From Schizochytrium sp. CCTCC M209059 (lineage: Eukaryota; Sar; Bigyra; Thraustochytrida; Thraustochytriidae): DNA of 28,563 nucleotides. The notes below the pieces were generated by a model, which was not told where the DNA came from, did no database searches, and was given only the letters and a program-made list of their open reading frames with translations. The first letter of the stretch is position 1. Each line of letters begins with the position of its first letter. The translations under genes and the position numbers were made by a program. Where the stretch lies: assembly GCA_000818945.1 (NCBI GenBank), contig KN805409.1, positions 17,317 to 45,879 on the forward strand, in the 5' to 3' direction. Shown piece after piece: positions 18,033 through 27,332 of the stretch.

Positions 18033-19043
18033 ATGACACTCGAACCACTTCGCGCAGCACCCGATCGAGGACAGCATGATGTCATCCTGGGACCAGCCAC
18101 CGTGCGTTCAAGACGAAGCTCGCTCGAACGAACAGCCCTGCGAGCGACAAACAACTCCAATCCAGAAAAAGCAATGCCGCCACGACCTCGGCTGCGTCGC
18201 GATGCACGGCGCATCAAGAGATCCAAAGGCTCCCTTTGGCGTCGCGTGATGGGCCTCAGCGAAGCCAACAGCGCCGAGATTCCCCGATGCGTGGAAATAT
18301 CAGGTCCCACCAATTTCCGGCATAACTTTCATGCAACCTTTGACACCACCTCGGTCACCTTCGCTGGCCTTCCCTCCCGATGGAATCAGCAGACGACCCT
18401 CATCAACAGACAATTTGGCATTTCTTTACGAAGCGCGCCGCGCGTGGAAGTGGAAGGCTACGCAGCTCGCATACCAGCAGTGCTCGTGCTGCTCAGGCGC
18501 GAGCTCATTGATAATGGTGGTCTTCGTCACGAAGGCGTCTTTCGCGTCTCCGCCAACAAGTCCACCCAGCTGCACTACAAGACGCAACTCGACGCGGGCC
18601 AGTTCAGAGGCTGTGTCTCGAGCACCGATGCTACGTGCATGGCTGCGCTCATCAAAGAATGGTTCCGTGCACTCCCCGAGCCTCTATTGCAATGTCTGCC
18701 TCGAGACCTCATTGTGGCAGTCGCAGCACGAACTGACAACGACGAACAAGCTTCAGAGGAGCTCTTACAACGTCTTCCAGAGCCCAATCAGTCCGTCTTT
18801 CTCTGGCTGCTCGACCTGCTTGCCGACACAGCTCAATACGAGAACATCAATCGCATGAGTATAAAGGCCCTCGCCATCGTGTTAGCGCCAAATCTGTACA
18901 CGGTGAGCCCAACAGCCTCGCCCATGGAAGTCGTTGCGCTCATGGATGCTGCCGTGAAAGCGGTGCAGCTTTGCCTCCGTGTGCGCGCGCAGACGCCTCG
19001 ACCCACACTCGCTCCGCAACATCAACACACACTGCTTACTTGA
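18033..19043 (+). CDS. CRIB-RhoGAP protein, RopGAP-like
   Basis: 336 aa from ATG 18033; the ATG at 18174 (residue 48) is an alternative start because the residues before it show no domain. A basic segment (RPRLRRDARRIKRSK) leads into a CRIB motif at residues ~89-117 (ISGPTNFRHNFHATFD ... FAGLPSRW), which binds GTP-loaded Rac/Cdc42-type GTPases. The RhoGAP domain follows directly (~125-315): catalytic arginine finger in HEGVFRVSANK (Arg171), ALIKEWFRALPEPLL, LLADTAQYENINRMS and the conserved Asn in IVLAPNL (287). The domain order and short spacing are those of plant RopGAPs. The product should switch off a Rac/Cdc42-type GTPase controlling actin and polarity. An AATAAA lies 18 bp past the stop. 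Confidence 0.9.
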   Translation: MTLEPLRAAPDRGQHDVILGPATVRSRRSSLERTALRATNNSNPEKAMPPRPRLRRDARRIKRSKGSLWRRVMGLSEANSAEIPRCVEISGPTNFRHNFHATFDTTSVTFAGLPSRWNQQTTLINRQFGISLRSAPRVEVEGYAARIPAVLVLLRRELIDNGGLRHEGVFRVSANKSTQLHYKTQLDAGQFRGCVSSTDATCMAALIKEWFRALPEPLLQCLPRDLIVAVAARTDNDEQASEELLQRLPEPNQSVFLWLLDLLADTAQYENINRMSIKALAIVLAPNLYTVSPTASPMEVVALMDAAVKAVQLCLRVRAQTPRPTLAPQHQHTLLT

Positions 19044-19061
19044 CTTTTATGATGAAAAAAC

Positions 19062-19067
19062 AATAAA
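19062..19067 (+). promoter_or_regulatory. Polyadenylation signal AATAAA of the RhoGAP gene
   Basis: A canonical AATAAA lies 18 bp past the RhoGAP stop and directly abuts the stop codon (19068-19070) of the opposite-strand gene. Cleavage 10-30 nt downstream would place the RhoGAP mRNA end inside the neighbouring coding region. Confidence 0.7.
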
Positions 19068-20474
19068 TCATGCGATCACATTCTCTTGCTGCTTTGGCTC
19101 ATTAGCTATGTAATCGGCGTCGCTCTCTTTACACGAGCTTGATAAGAGAGTCTGCGCGACCAGCCTACGGGTTTGTGCGCTGGGCTCTTTAGCTACGTCC
19201 TCGTGTGCCCAAACGTGCAAAACATCAGTGAGTGGGCGAATCCATGCTGGATGGTTATTGGAGACTTGCACAGCCAACACAACTCCCGCAGCTTTGGTTT
19301 CCACGATGGCGCGCCCACGGCATTTAGGACGTCGTGGCGAGAACTGCCCCACGCTGGGAACACTTCCGCTTGCAGAACTGGCGGCTCCTGTGGGTCGCAT
19401 ACGCGCCGCGGGCGCCTGAAGCCGCGACAGCCATTCGAGCTTTGCATCAACATTTTGCACGGGATCCGTCGAAAATCGCGTTAGTAAACCATTCATCTCT
19501 GCCAGATCGTTCTTGCTCTTGGCAACGTAAATCCAGCCGTGCGCGACACAAGGCGCAAGAATTAACACGGGAAGACACGCCAGCACATTCGTAGGCACAA
19601 CTGCGACCTGCTCCAAGAGCGCAACCGCAATCCACGGATGAGATCGCAATAGGGGGCGGAGATCTCGCGACTTCATTTGTATCGCTTTGATTATTGTACG
19701 GGCCATTGCACCCCCACGCGGGGCGCGGCACAACGCAGCAGCAATAGAAGTTTCAATTTTACTTCGCAGCAAAGCCGTCAGTCCCCCTTCAACACAGAGG
19801 AGGATTCCAAGCTCGACGCCACGAAAAGCGAGCTCAAGTGCTGCGTCACTTTCAATGTCGGCAACGAAAGGAGAGCAAAGTACCTTGCTGCAGAGCGACG
19901 TCATTTTAGCGCCCCGCGTGGCAAGTACAGACTTGGCGCTTGACTTTACTGACCACGTTGCAAGTCGCGTAAGGATCTCGAGCGCGCCTTGCGAGGGTGC
20001 GAGTTCAATGATTCGATGCGCTCTCGCGCATTTACCTTGAGACGCAAAGGATTCGAGTTGGAAAGACAAGGCCGTCCACAGATCCTCGCATGCTGCCATG
20101 CATTCCATCGCGCGCGGCAAATAGTCAAAGGCTCGTTGCGGAACAAGTGAACGTGGTGCTGCGTTTGCTGCCTCCCATGTGTCCTCGCACGCGGACCCAA
20201 GTCGGATGAGTCCTCGAAGGACTGAGCAGCGAGCGTCGACGCCGCACCGCCCTTTCCGTCCCTGCAAGGCTCCCGTGAGCGCAGTCAACACTTGACATGA
20301 CGCACCCGTCGGATCATCGTTCTCAAAGAGCATGGCGCGCAGCACGATGTCGTCGAGTCGCCTCACAAGGATTTCTGCCCGCATCGCCGCTTCGGGCCCC
20401 TGGGCGTTGGCGAGCGCATCGGCATCACGCACAAGGTCGCGCTGCTTTCTTGCGCGAGCAGCTGCAAACTCCAT
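19068..20474 (-). CDS. Unrecognised alpha-helical protein, 468 aa
   Basis: ATG 20474 to TGA 19068, no intron needed. The sequence is rich in Ala, Leu, Cys and Arg and reads as successive helices (RRLDDIVLRAMLFEND, SVLRGLIRLGSACED, AMECMAACEDLWTAL, GALEILTRLATWSVK, AALELAFRGVELGILL, WIAVALLEQVAVVPTNVLACLPVLIL), the look of an ARM/HEAT-type solenoid, although no repeat consensus is clear. The stretch near residues 300-320 is hydrophobic enough to be a buried helix or one membrane segment. The C-terminal 120 residues are polar. It is head-to-head with the metacaspase gene (107 bp between start codons) and tail-to-tail with RhoGAP (24 bp). I do not recognise it. Confidence 0.75.
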   Translation of the reverse strand: MEFAAARARKQRDLVRDADALANAQGPEAAMRAEILVRRLDDIVLRAMLFENDDPTGASCQVLTALTGALQGRKGRCGVDARCSVLRGLIRLGSACEDTWEAANAAPRSLVPQRAFDYLPRAMECMAACEDLWTALSFQLESFASQGKCARAHRIIELAPSQGALEILTRLATWSVKSSAKSVLATRGAKMTSLCSKVLCSPFVADIESDAALELAFRGVELGILLCVEGGLTALLRSKIETSIAAALCRAPRGGAMARTIIKAIQMKSRDLRPLLRSHPWIAVALLEQVAVVPTNVLACLPVLILAPCVAHGWIYVAKSKNDLAEMNGLLTRFSTDPVQNVDAKLEWLSRLQAPAARMRPTGAASSASGSVPSVGQFSPRRPKCRGRAIVETKAAGVVLAVQVSNNHPAWIRPLTDVLHVWAHEDVAKEPSAQTRRLVAQTLLSSSCKESDADYIANEPKQQENVIA

Positions 20475-20581
20475 GCGCAGCGCGCAACAGCTACCTCGTT
20501 ACGTGGCTGACTATCAAGCTTGCGCGCGCGCGCCCGGTGGCTCGGCATGGATCTCCGGCAAGGAGGTAAGAAGCGGAATGT

Positions 20582-23374
20582 ATGGGTGTGTACCGGAACG
20601 GTGTGTACTCGGCACCAACCCCAACCGTCTCACTATCGTCACCACGTTTCCGACGAGCTGAGCAATGCAGCATCATCATCATCGTCATCGTCATGTGCAA
20701 GGGAAAGAGCGCTCCCGAAAGGACCGCGGAGCCCCGGGCGGCAAAGGCGGCAGTGCCGTGGGCGCTGCCTGGAAGACTCATTGTTCGGGTGCGCGAATGC
20801 AAGGGGCTGCGCAATGTGCAGCACGCTCGATTTATCGTTGGTGAGCAGGATCCGTACGTGGAGACGGCGATCGTGCTGGCCAGCACCAGCGAGCTGACGC
20901 TAGAGGTGCAGAGGCGCAAAGAGACGCTCGTGCATGGGTTCACCGAAAAACTCTTTGGGCAAGATCGTGATCTCGCCTCACTCTCCGATGCAGCACTAGC
21001 GAAACTGTGCATTGGCGCCAGCAAGAGGCGTAGGACACGGACCATAGACCACGGCGGAACGGACGCGAGCTGGAAGGACAATGACGTAGACACCTGGGGG
21101 CGAGATAACTGCATGTATTTTCGCTTTCCAGGTCGAGATCCGCGAAATTCGAAAGGACCGAGCAAATCCCCGATACGATTGTTTGTACGCGTCATGGACA
21201 GCGAGAAATCAGGACGTGATCGAGAAATTGGCATGGGCATGATGGATCTGGAGGCGATCTTGTCCCAGGCGTCGGTCTTTGCCTCGGCATCTTGCACGCT
21301 CGAAGAGGGCAATGGCACCGTCAACTTTGAGGTTTGCTTCGAGCCCTGGTCACCGTTGACGATGTGTGGAACGCTTCATGTGTCCGTCCAGCGTGCTGAA
21401 GGTCTTCGCCGAGTTGCGACGCTGGGCGTGGAAGACCCGTTTGTATTGGCCGAGCTTCAGCCTTGGGGCACCCTTGCGCGCAGCGACACGCACGTGGATG
21501 GTGGACGCGAGCCGAACTGGGATCAAGTCGCCAACGCCGAAGGAAGCAAGAATCCAGATGCTGCTCAGCTTATGATCGCGTATCCTGGTCTAGACAACGC
21601 AGAAGCAGCAGCACAGGGGCTTGGACTTGGGCTACGTGTCACAGTATTTGACGAGATGAAGTTGCGCAGGAATCGACCCATGGGCCGGGCCTGGGTTGAC
21701 GTCAAAGACGCCATTGTGCGCGCTGTCGAGGCCGCAAACCTCGAGGAATCGGAACCCGCGACCAAGAGCAGCACGGGAGATGATCGAAATGGTATCCAAA
21801 AAGTGCTAAAGCTCTGGGATTGTCAGAATGGCGTTGAGCCGAGTGGAGAGCTGTACCTTCGTGTGGGCTTTGAGCCAGCGTACAGCGTTGAAGACCAGAC
21901 GTCCTCTGGCACACCCTCGGCACGCGGTAAGCGAAAAGCCCTTTTGATTGGAATCAACTACGTAGGCCAAGGAGAAAATGAGTTACGCGGGTGCCACAAT
22001 GATGTTCGTGAGATGCAGTCTATGGTGCAGCAAGAATTCAAGACGGAGACTGTGCGCGTATTGACGGACGAGGCGCGAGCACGCAAGGACGATCTTCCGA
22101 CAGCGCGCAATATCCGCATGGGCCTGCGCTGGCTTCTCGAGGGCGCCGAAGCTGGCGACTGTCTCTTTTTGCACTATTCTGGGCACGGCTCTCAGGTCCC
22201 TGATGAGGACGGGGACGAGGCGGATGGGCGCGACGAAACGCTCATTCCTGTGGACTTTGATGGTGCCGATCCAAGCACCTACATTACCGACGACGAGCTT
22301 CGTTCTTCATTCTTTGAGCAGGTCCCCAAGGGCGTCGATCTAACGGTGGTCTTTGATTGCTGTCATAGTGGTACTTTGAGCGATGCAAAGCTTTTGGACG
22401 TTCCACGAAGTCGGTGCGAGCAAAGCAACTCGGAAGCGACATCACCTCAGGACACTCGCTCTCGTTTCCTTCCGCCCTGTGAAGCGCTTGTTCAACGCAT
22501 GGATGCTCTTAAGGCATCACGCACGAAGCAAGCTACGCGTGGAGTTTCGCGCAGTCGAGAATCCCGCGTTCGAGCCCGCCAGGGAGCTTCCTTTGTAGTG
22601 TTGAGCGGTTGTCGAGATGATCAAACGGCAGCGGACGCCAACATTGACGGGCGGCCTATCGGCGCGACAACATGGGGAGTGCGAGAAACGATGCGTGCAA
22701 GCGACGAACCTCTCGCGCTTGGCGACTTTTTGCAGCGTCTTCGTAAAACCTTGTCCGGGCGGAGGTTTCAGCAGGAACCTCAGATTTCGCTTGGGTCTGC
22801 AAAGACTTCCGCATCGCGCTGGATGGAAGCGTGGGATCTTTCGCGGGCACCCATCGATGCTCGTCTTGAGCCGAGTGCGAGTGCGAGTGCGAGTGCAAGT
22901 GACGAGCTCGACGATCGCGGCACGGAGGGCGCCAGTAGCAGAGAGGCCGAAGGTGGGGACCGGAACAATAATGGCGAGACTGATGTTAATGGTAACAAAG
23001 GTGATCCTAGTAAGGTCGATGGTATCAAACGTGTGGACGGAAATCAGGAAGACGGTCCCGACGAGCTCGATTATGATGACGATAGCTCTGATGCAGACAA
23101 ATCTGAGAGAGAGGAAGCGCATCGAGACCTCAAGCACCCCACGAAAGCTTCTACACGGCCTGTTGTTTGCAAAGCGGACCGGCAAGAAGGACGACGACCA
23201 GCTTGGCAAGTTCTTGATTCCTCGCATCTGAACTATCTTGCGTCAGTTGGTGCCTCCACAATGAAGCATGTTGGACCTGCTATCGCGGAAGCTGAAGAGG
23301 CGGCTTCCCGAATTCTATCAACGAGGCCACGATGGATGCGGCAGACGCATCGAGTGCGGCCAGAGCAGCAGTAA
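20582..23374 (+). CDS. Metacaspase with two N-terminal C2 domains
   Basis: 930 aa from ATG 20582; the ATG at 20693 (residue 38) is an alternative start, since residues 30-38 (SIIIIVIVM) come from an ATC/GTC repeat. Two C2-like domains precede the protease: ~63-255 (GRLIVRVRECKGLRNV ... EQDPYVET ... IRLFVRVMDSEK ... EIGMGMMDL) and ~263-432 (GTLHVSVQRAEGLRRV ... VEDPFVLAEL ... LRVTVFDEM ... GELYLRVGFEP). The metacaspase p20 starts at KRKALLIGINY (450-460), with catalytic His535 in HYSGHGSQ and Cys594 in FDCCHSG; the p10-like part has FVVLSGCRDDQTAADA and IGATTWG (~671-699). Metacaspases cleave after Arg/Lys and need calcium; the C2 domains suggest calcium-dependent membrane recruitment. The C-terminal ~170 residues are acidic and disordered, with a (Ser-Ala) run from a GAGTGC repeat. 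The catalytic dyad is intact. Confidence 0.92.
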   Translation: MGVYRNGVYSAPTPTVSLSSPRFRRAEQCSIIIIVIVMCKGKSAPERTAEPRAAKAAVPWALPGRLIVRVRECKGLRNVQHARFIVGEQDPYVETAIVLASTSELTLEVQRRKETLVHGFTEKLFGQDRDLASLSDAALAKLCIGASKRRRTRTIDHGGTDASWKDNDVDTWGRDNCMYFRFPGRDPRNSKGPSKSPIRLFVRVMDSEKSGRDREIGMGMMDLEAILSQASVFASASCTLEEGNGTVNFEVCFEPWSPLTMCGTLHVSVQRAEGLRRVATLGVEDPFVLAELQPWGTLARSDTHVDGGREPNWDQVANAEGSKNPDAAQLMIAYPGLDNAEAAAQGLGLGLRVTVFDEMKLRRNRPMGRAWVDVKDAIVRAVEAANLEESEPATKSSTGDDRNGIQKVLKLWDCQNGVEPSGELYLRVGFEPAYSVEDQTSSGTPSARGKRKALLIGINYVGQGENELRGCHNDVREMQSMVQQEFKTETVRVLTDEARARKDDLPTARNIRMGLRWLLEGAEAGDCLFLHYSGHGSQVPDEDGDEADGRDETLIPVDFDGADPSTYITDDELRSSFFEQVPKGVDLTVVFDCCHSGTLSDAKLLDVPRSRCEQSNSEATSPQDTRSRFLPPCEALVQRMDALKASRTKQATRGVSRSRESRVRARQGASFVVLSGCRDDQTAADANIDGRPIGATTWGVRETMRASDEPLALGDFLQRLRKTLSGRRFQQEPQISLGSAKTSASRWMEAWDLSRAPIDARLEPSASASASASDELDDRGTEGASSREAEGGDRNNNGETDVNGNKGDPSKVDGIKRVDGNQEDGPDELDYDDDSSDADKSEREEAHRDLKHPTKASTRPVVCKADRQEGRRPAWQVLDSSHLNYLASVGASTMKHVGPAIAEAEEAASRILSTRPRWMRQTHRVRPEQQ

Positions 23375-23595
23375 ATGGCCCTCTTTTGCTATTTTGGCTC
23401 CTCGTTTCCAAGGCATTTGGAAAAGCCTTGAGCTTGGAGCCTTTCGTTCGAAAAATTGACCCTGTTTTATTTTTGTGTGTGTTGAAAGATTTTGTAGTAT
23501 GAAGCCGAGGATATGAGTAGTAGGATATTGCTATTCTTCTTATTCTTGTGTGGGCACCTCCAATCGCGGTGCATGGAAGCATTGTGTACAAAGAT
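23375..23595. other. Convergent 3' spacer
   Basis: Between the metacaspase (+) and MEMO1 (-) stop codons. AT-rich with TTTTATTTTTG (about 23464-23474). No gene is seen. Confidence 0.6.
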
Positions 23596-24528
23596 CTATG
23601 AGGAGACGGCAGGGGCAGTAACAACAGCGGAGGCGTACGATACAGAGGAGTCAGACATGCGCGTGCAGGGCGAAGACTGCGCGTAACGCGTGAATTTGAG
23701 GGAGAGTTCGAGGGGCGAGGTCTGAATGGCGTTGAGTAGAACGCCGATGGGGTGACGACCGCAGATGGTATTGCGCGTTTCGCGAAGATAGGCGGCAAAG
23801 CCAGACACATCGAGACTCTCAATGAGCGCCATGCCCCGTTTATCGAGATTCTCGATGCTCTTGTGAATGGGTCCCGCGGATGCGTCGTGAGGGGTGTAGC
23901 GAAAACGCTTACCCCAATGGCAAAAGTCAGAGCTGATGACGAAAAAGTTTTCGGGATCGGCAAGGTAAGGCGCAAGCAGCGCGCCCATTTGCTGCTCTGC
24001 GCGATCGTCGAGGTTCCCGACGAGAATGGGGACGATTTTGAAGTCGTGGTCACGCATGACGTGAACCACGTAGGGCAGATGCATTTCGATGGAATGCTCT
24101 TCCTCGTCGACGCTTCTGGACATGGTTTCAAAGGTGCCCGAGGGTGCAGCGTTGCGAAGTTCTTGCGCAGTGTCTGCATCAAGCTGCATATTTCCAATGG
24201 GGGTGGCATATGCTGTCGCGCTGGACAGCGCGCAGTTTTCCAAATAAACGTGGTGGGAAGGCCCTAGAATGAATACACGCTTGATGCGTGCCGGGTCAAT
24301 GTACTTGTAGGCCCAGGCAGCAGTGGAGCCCGAGTACGAGTACCCTGCGTGCGGTGCAATGACAGCGGCGCAGCGGCCCTGCGCGGCCTCGTCTGGTTGC
24401 GGACTTTTCTCGCGCGCATCCTTGAGCCATCCAGCCAGCTGTGCCTCGAGTTCTGAGGCGCGGTCCGAGTACCACGAGCTCGCGTGGAGCGCTGTGCGCA
24501 CATATGCCGCTGCGCCCACGCCCGCCAT
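23596..24528 (-). CDS. MEMO1: MEMO1 family protein
   Basis: 310 aa from ATG 24528 to TAG 23596; the frame upstream to 24579 opens only with GTG. The match to MEMO1 runs nearly end to end: ASSWYSD...LEAQLAGWL, IAPHAGYSYSGS, RVFILGPSHHVYL, CALSSATAYATPIG, DEEEHSIEMHLPYV, VGNLDDRAEQQMG, LADPENFFVISSDFCHWGKRFRY, SIENLDKRGM, NTICGRHPIGVLLNAI and a QSS...DSSVSYAS end. The metal-site residues of the family, His60, His92/93 and Cys256, are present. MEMO1 resembles extradiol dioxygenases in fold; in animals it is linked to cell motility and microtubules, and it binds copper or iron. It is intronless. Confidence 0.95.
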   Translation of the reverse strand: MAGVGAAAYVRTALHASSWYSDRASELEAQLAGWLKDAREKSPQPDEAAQGRCAAVIAPHAGYSYSGSTAAWAYKYIDPARIKRVFILGPSHHVYLENCALSSATAYATPIGNMQLDADTAQELRNAAPSGTFETMSRSVDEEEHSIEMHLPYVVHVMRDHDFKIVPILVGNLDDRAEQQMGALLAPYLADPENFFVISSDFCHWGKRFRYTPHDASAGPIHKSIENLDKRGMALIESLDVSGFAAYLRETRNTICGRHPIGVLLNAIQTSPLELSLKFTRYAQSSPCTRMSDSSVSYASAVVTAPAVSS

Positions 24529-25503
24529 CGCTTCGCGTCTCCCTTGCGTGCGCGCGCGCGCGTGGCGTCCGTGCTTCACGTTGAACTTGGGGGCGTCCCG
24601 GATCTTTCGTGCTTGCGTTTGCTGGTGATCGTGACGATAGTGACAGTGACTAGGTAGACCCGGATCCTAAGCAACAGGGTGCGAGCCAGAGGTGACACGA
24701 GTGGTGTGGCCTGACTCACAGTGTCAGGGAAGAGCATTCGTGAGCCTTTTTGACCTTTCGAGCTGGGAAGGGGTAGGCATGGGGATGATGCTCAAAACAG
24801 CAGCATCCTTTGAGCGATGAAAAGAGAAAGAAATCACTGCGTTGCCGACGCGAGAATACAACCGCTGACATGGAATGGCATGAGAGGTGAAAATCGTTAC
24901 ACGAAGCTGATACCTACTTGCACCAACAAACTTTACTAGGCCTATACCGCCTGCAGCTGCTCTTGATGTCAGTGTGCAGTTGTCGCAAGATCCGATCTTG
25001 ACTGCTGCCACGGCCACACTACTACCACGAGCGGGTTGTGCAGTGAAAACATCGAAGCAGCAAATTCAAGAAAGTATGATGTAACGCAAGCAGCAGCCAC
25101 CACGACCATTGTCGACAAACATTTACCTTTAAAAAAAAAAAAAAGGAAAAGAAAGAAAGAACAAGGAGCGACAGGGCCGTTGGTGAAGTTGACGAGAGTG
25201 CGAGTAGCAAAGGTTGTTGCCGCCGCAGCCGCTGCCGGTCTCGCCTTTATATTCCCTCTTTCTTATCTTTCATGTGGTCTTTTGGGCACACTGCAGTCAG
25301 TCAGTGCAGCTGCAGCTGCAGCTGCCTATTGTGAGCGAGGCTGTCTCTGTCGACTACTAACGAAGCTCGTGCAGTGATTCAAGACCACACAGGGCAGGCA
25401 GGTACAGGGGACGGCGCACTCGCAAACCAGACGGCCGTTTAAGCGATGTTTGAGCCGTGAATGGATGAGGCATAGCGGCCCAGTATCCTAGTACGTACAT
25501 TTG
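24529..25503. other. Upstream region of MEMO1, no convincing gene
   Basis: Begins with a (CG)n run just upstream of the MEMO1 start (about 24550-24562). It holds a 14-A run (about 25131-25144) and a self-complementary GCAGCTGCAGCTGC stretch (about 25307-25325). The ORFs here (for example minus 25017-24724) lack ATG starts and recognisable motifs. Confidence 0.5.
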
Positions 25504-25608
25504 TCGCGGATCTTCAAATTTCTCCTGTAAAGACATCTCATAGGTCGCGGACCTTCAAGAGTTCTCTTGCAAAGACATCTCATAGGTGACGGACCTTTCA
25601 AACTTCCG
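25504..25608. repeat. Tandem repeat, ~42 bp unit, about 2.5 copies
   Basis: Units begin at 25504, 25545 and 25587. Each starts TCGCGGA or TGACGGA, continues with a CTTCAA-type block, and in the two full copies ends with AAAGACATCTCATAGG. The copies differ by point changes and one-base length changes. It is not an extension of the neighbouring microsatellites. Confidence 0.85.
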
Positions 25609-26508
25609 TAAGCAGCTTTTGTTACGCGCAGCGCTACGCAAACATGGGAGCCACCTGCCACTGAAGCTGCCTCTAGCTAACTGACGCAGCAGGCTCATCA
25701 TCCCCCCATGACGCTTCCTGTAAAGAACGAGCGTACACCTTGCAGCTGCCGTTGCTGCTGCCGCTGCAGGTGTTGTTTGACAAGATTATGCATGATCATC
25801 GTGAGACGCAGGCCTTGACGCTGGCTGGGCAGTACATGCAGTGTACCTCAACTTTTCAAGGTGGCTCCGTCGAGAGGCTGCTGGCTGGCGACAATTAAAC
25901 AAGCCGGAAAGCGTCTTTCTTGGCAGCCCAGTCTTTTCCAAGGAAAGCAAGATTTGTGCATCGCTTGCTCGCTCGTTCGCGCAGCGCCAAGCTTCCTCTT
26001 TGCCCTTCTCGCCACAATGCCAACTTTGACACTTGCACTTGAAGGCGGTGCGGGCTCTTTCCGGAGGCGGAATGAAGTAGAATAATCGCATCTGCCGAGG
26101 GGTTCCCGAGGGACAACGAGCGCTACCTTCACCGGCCCGTGCCCCACGTTTCGCTCCCTCACTTTCTTTCCGGGTCTCGCGTTGGCCAAAAGGTCTCGTC
26201 CCGTTCTCGAGTCCAAACTCGCGGTGTTCCGCTTGGTAGCCGCAGCAGGCAGCAGCAGCAGCAGGCAGCAGCAATCGATCGCCTGGCACGGCGTGGCTGC
26301 CGAGTCTCGATAATTCTCGGCCTAGCCTTGTCTAGCCTTGTCTTGCCTAGCCTTGTCTTGCCTTGCCTTGCCTGCCGAGTTGCCTCGGTCGAGCGACGGC
26401 GACTCGTCTCCTCCACCTCGTCGCGCAAACATTGCTTTTTTCTTTCGCGAGGTTTGTTCCCAGCCATCTTTTGCAGCTGCAGCAGAAAACTTCGCAGGAT
26501 ACTTGCCG

Positions 26509-26547
26509 CGCCTCGCCTCGCCTCGCCTCGCCTCGCCTCGCCTCGCC
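26509..26547. repeat. (CGCCT)n pentanucleotide repeat
   Basis: About seven to eight tandem CGCCT units within the repeat-dense right end. It follows a separate CCTTG/CCTAG pentamer run at about 26320-26372. Confidence 0.93.
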
Positions 26548-26814
26548 TGCTTCGTTCGCCCCGTCGCCGCGTCTTTTCCTCTCCGCATCGCTGCCGCCCT
26601 TCCGCAGCCGGCCGCCCGCTGTGTTTTCCGGTCCCGGCCCCGGCACCATCTCCTCTTCCGACTGCCTCTGACGCGGCCGTCCCTCCTCAGCTCGCTCGCT
26701 CGCTTGCTCGCTAGCTAGGCTGGGCTAGCTCGACCGGACTAGCTAGCTAGGTTGGGCTAGCGGCTGGCTGGCTCGCGAGCCGCAGCCGCCACCGAGCGAC
26801 CTTCTCTACTCGCG

Positions 26815-26882
26815 TGGCTGCTGCTGCTGCTGCTGCCGCCGCTGCTGCTGCTGCTGTTGTTGCTGTTGCTGCCGCTGCTGCG
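26815..26882. repeat. CTG/CCG trinucleotide-rich tract
   Basis: Runs of CTG interrupted by CCG and TTG. Frames across it read as poly-Ala, poly-Leu or poly-Cys. Confidence 0.9.
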
Positions 26883-27292
26883 CGTCGGGCTTTACGTTGG
26901 CTGACGCACGCAGAGGGCTCGGCACGGCCGTCTGCCTCGTCGCTCTGTTTGTTTCTTTCTTTCTTTTTGTTGTTTGCCGCTGCAGGGCTCTTACTGTTAG
27001 TTGCCTCGCGCGCCCTTCTTTCCTTCACTTCGGCGCGCCGAACCGCGTTCACGGCCGGCGCCTTCCTCGAAGCGCACTTGGCAATGCAGGGCACCCCCGG
27101 CACTTCTGGCACGCACGCTCGCTCGCCCGCGCCGCAGCTGCCGCCGCGCGCCGTCCCGAGCGGCACCGCCCGCGCGAGCCGCGCTCCTGCGCTCGCGAGG
27201 AGGGCCCCGCCGCCGCCGCCTGCTCATCGTCCCGCGCCGCGGCGCTGCGGCGCAGGAGGGAGGCTCGAAGACGCAGCGGCAGCTGCTGCAGC

Positions 27293-27332
27293 TAGCTGGC
27301 TGGCTGGCTATAGCTAGCTAGCTAGCTAGCTG
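27293..27332. repeat. CTGG and CTAG tetranucleotide runs
   Basis: A short CTGG run passes through TATAG into a self-complementary CTAG run. CTAGC and CTGGC blocks also occur at about 26708-26772. Confidence 0.9.

Noticed and set aside
22517..23227. 236-codon minus-strand ORF opposite the metacaspase C-terminus
   Set aside because: It is antisense to a frame with intact protease motifs and has no recognisable features of its own.
25504..25608. CRISPR-like array
   Set aside because: Units are contiguous, diverged copies without unique spacers, and the genome is eukaryotic.
27293..27332. CTAG runs as a transposon terminal inverted repeat
   Set aside because: The runs are self-complementary microsatellites; no paired terminus, target duplication or transposase was found.
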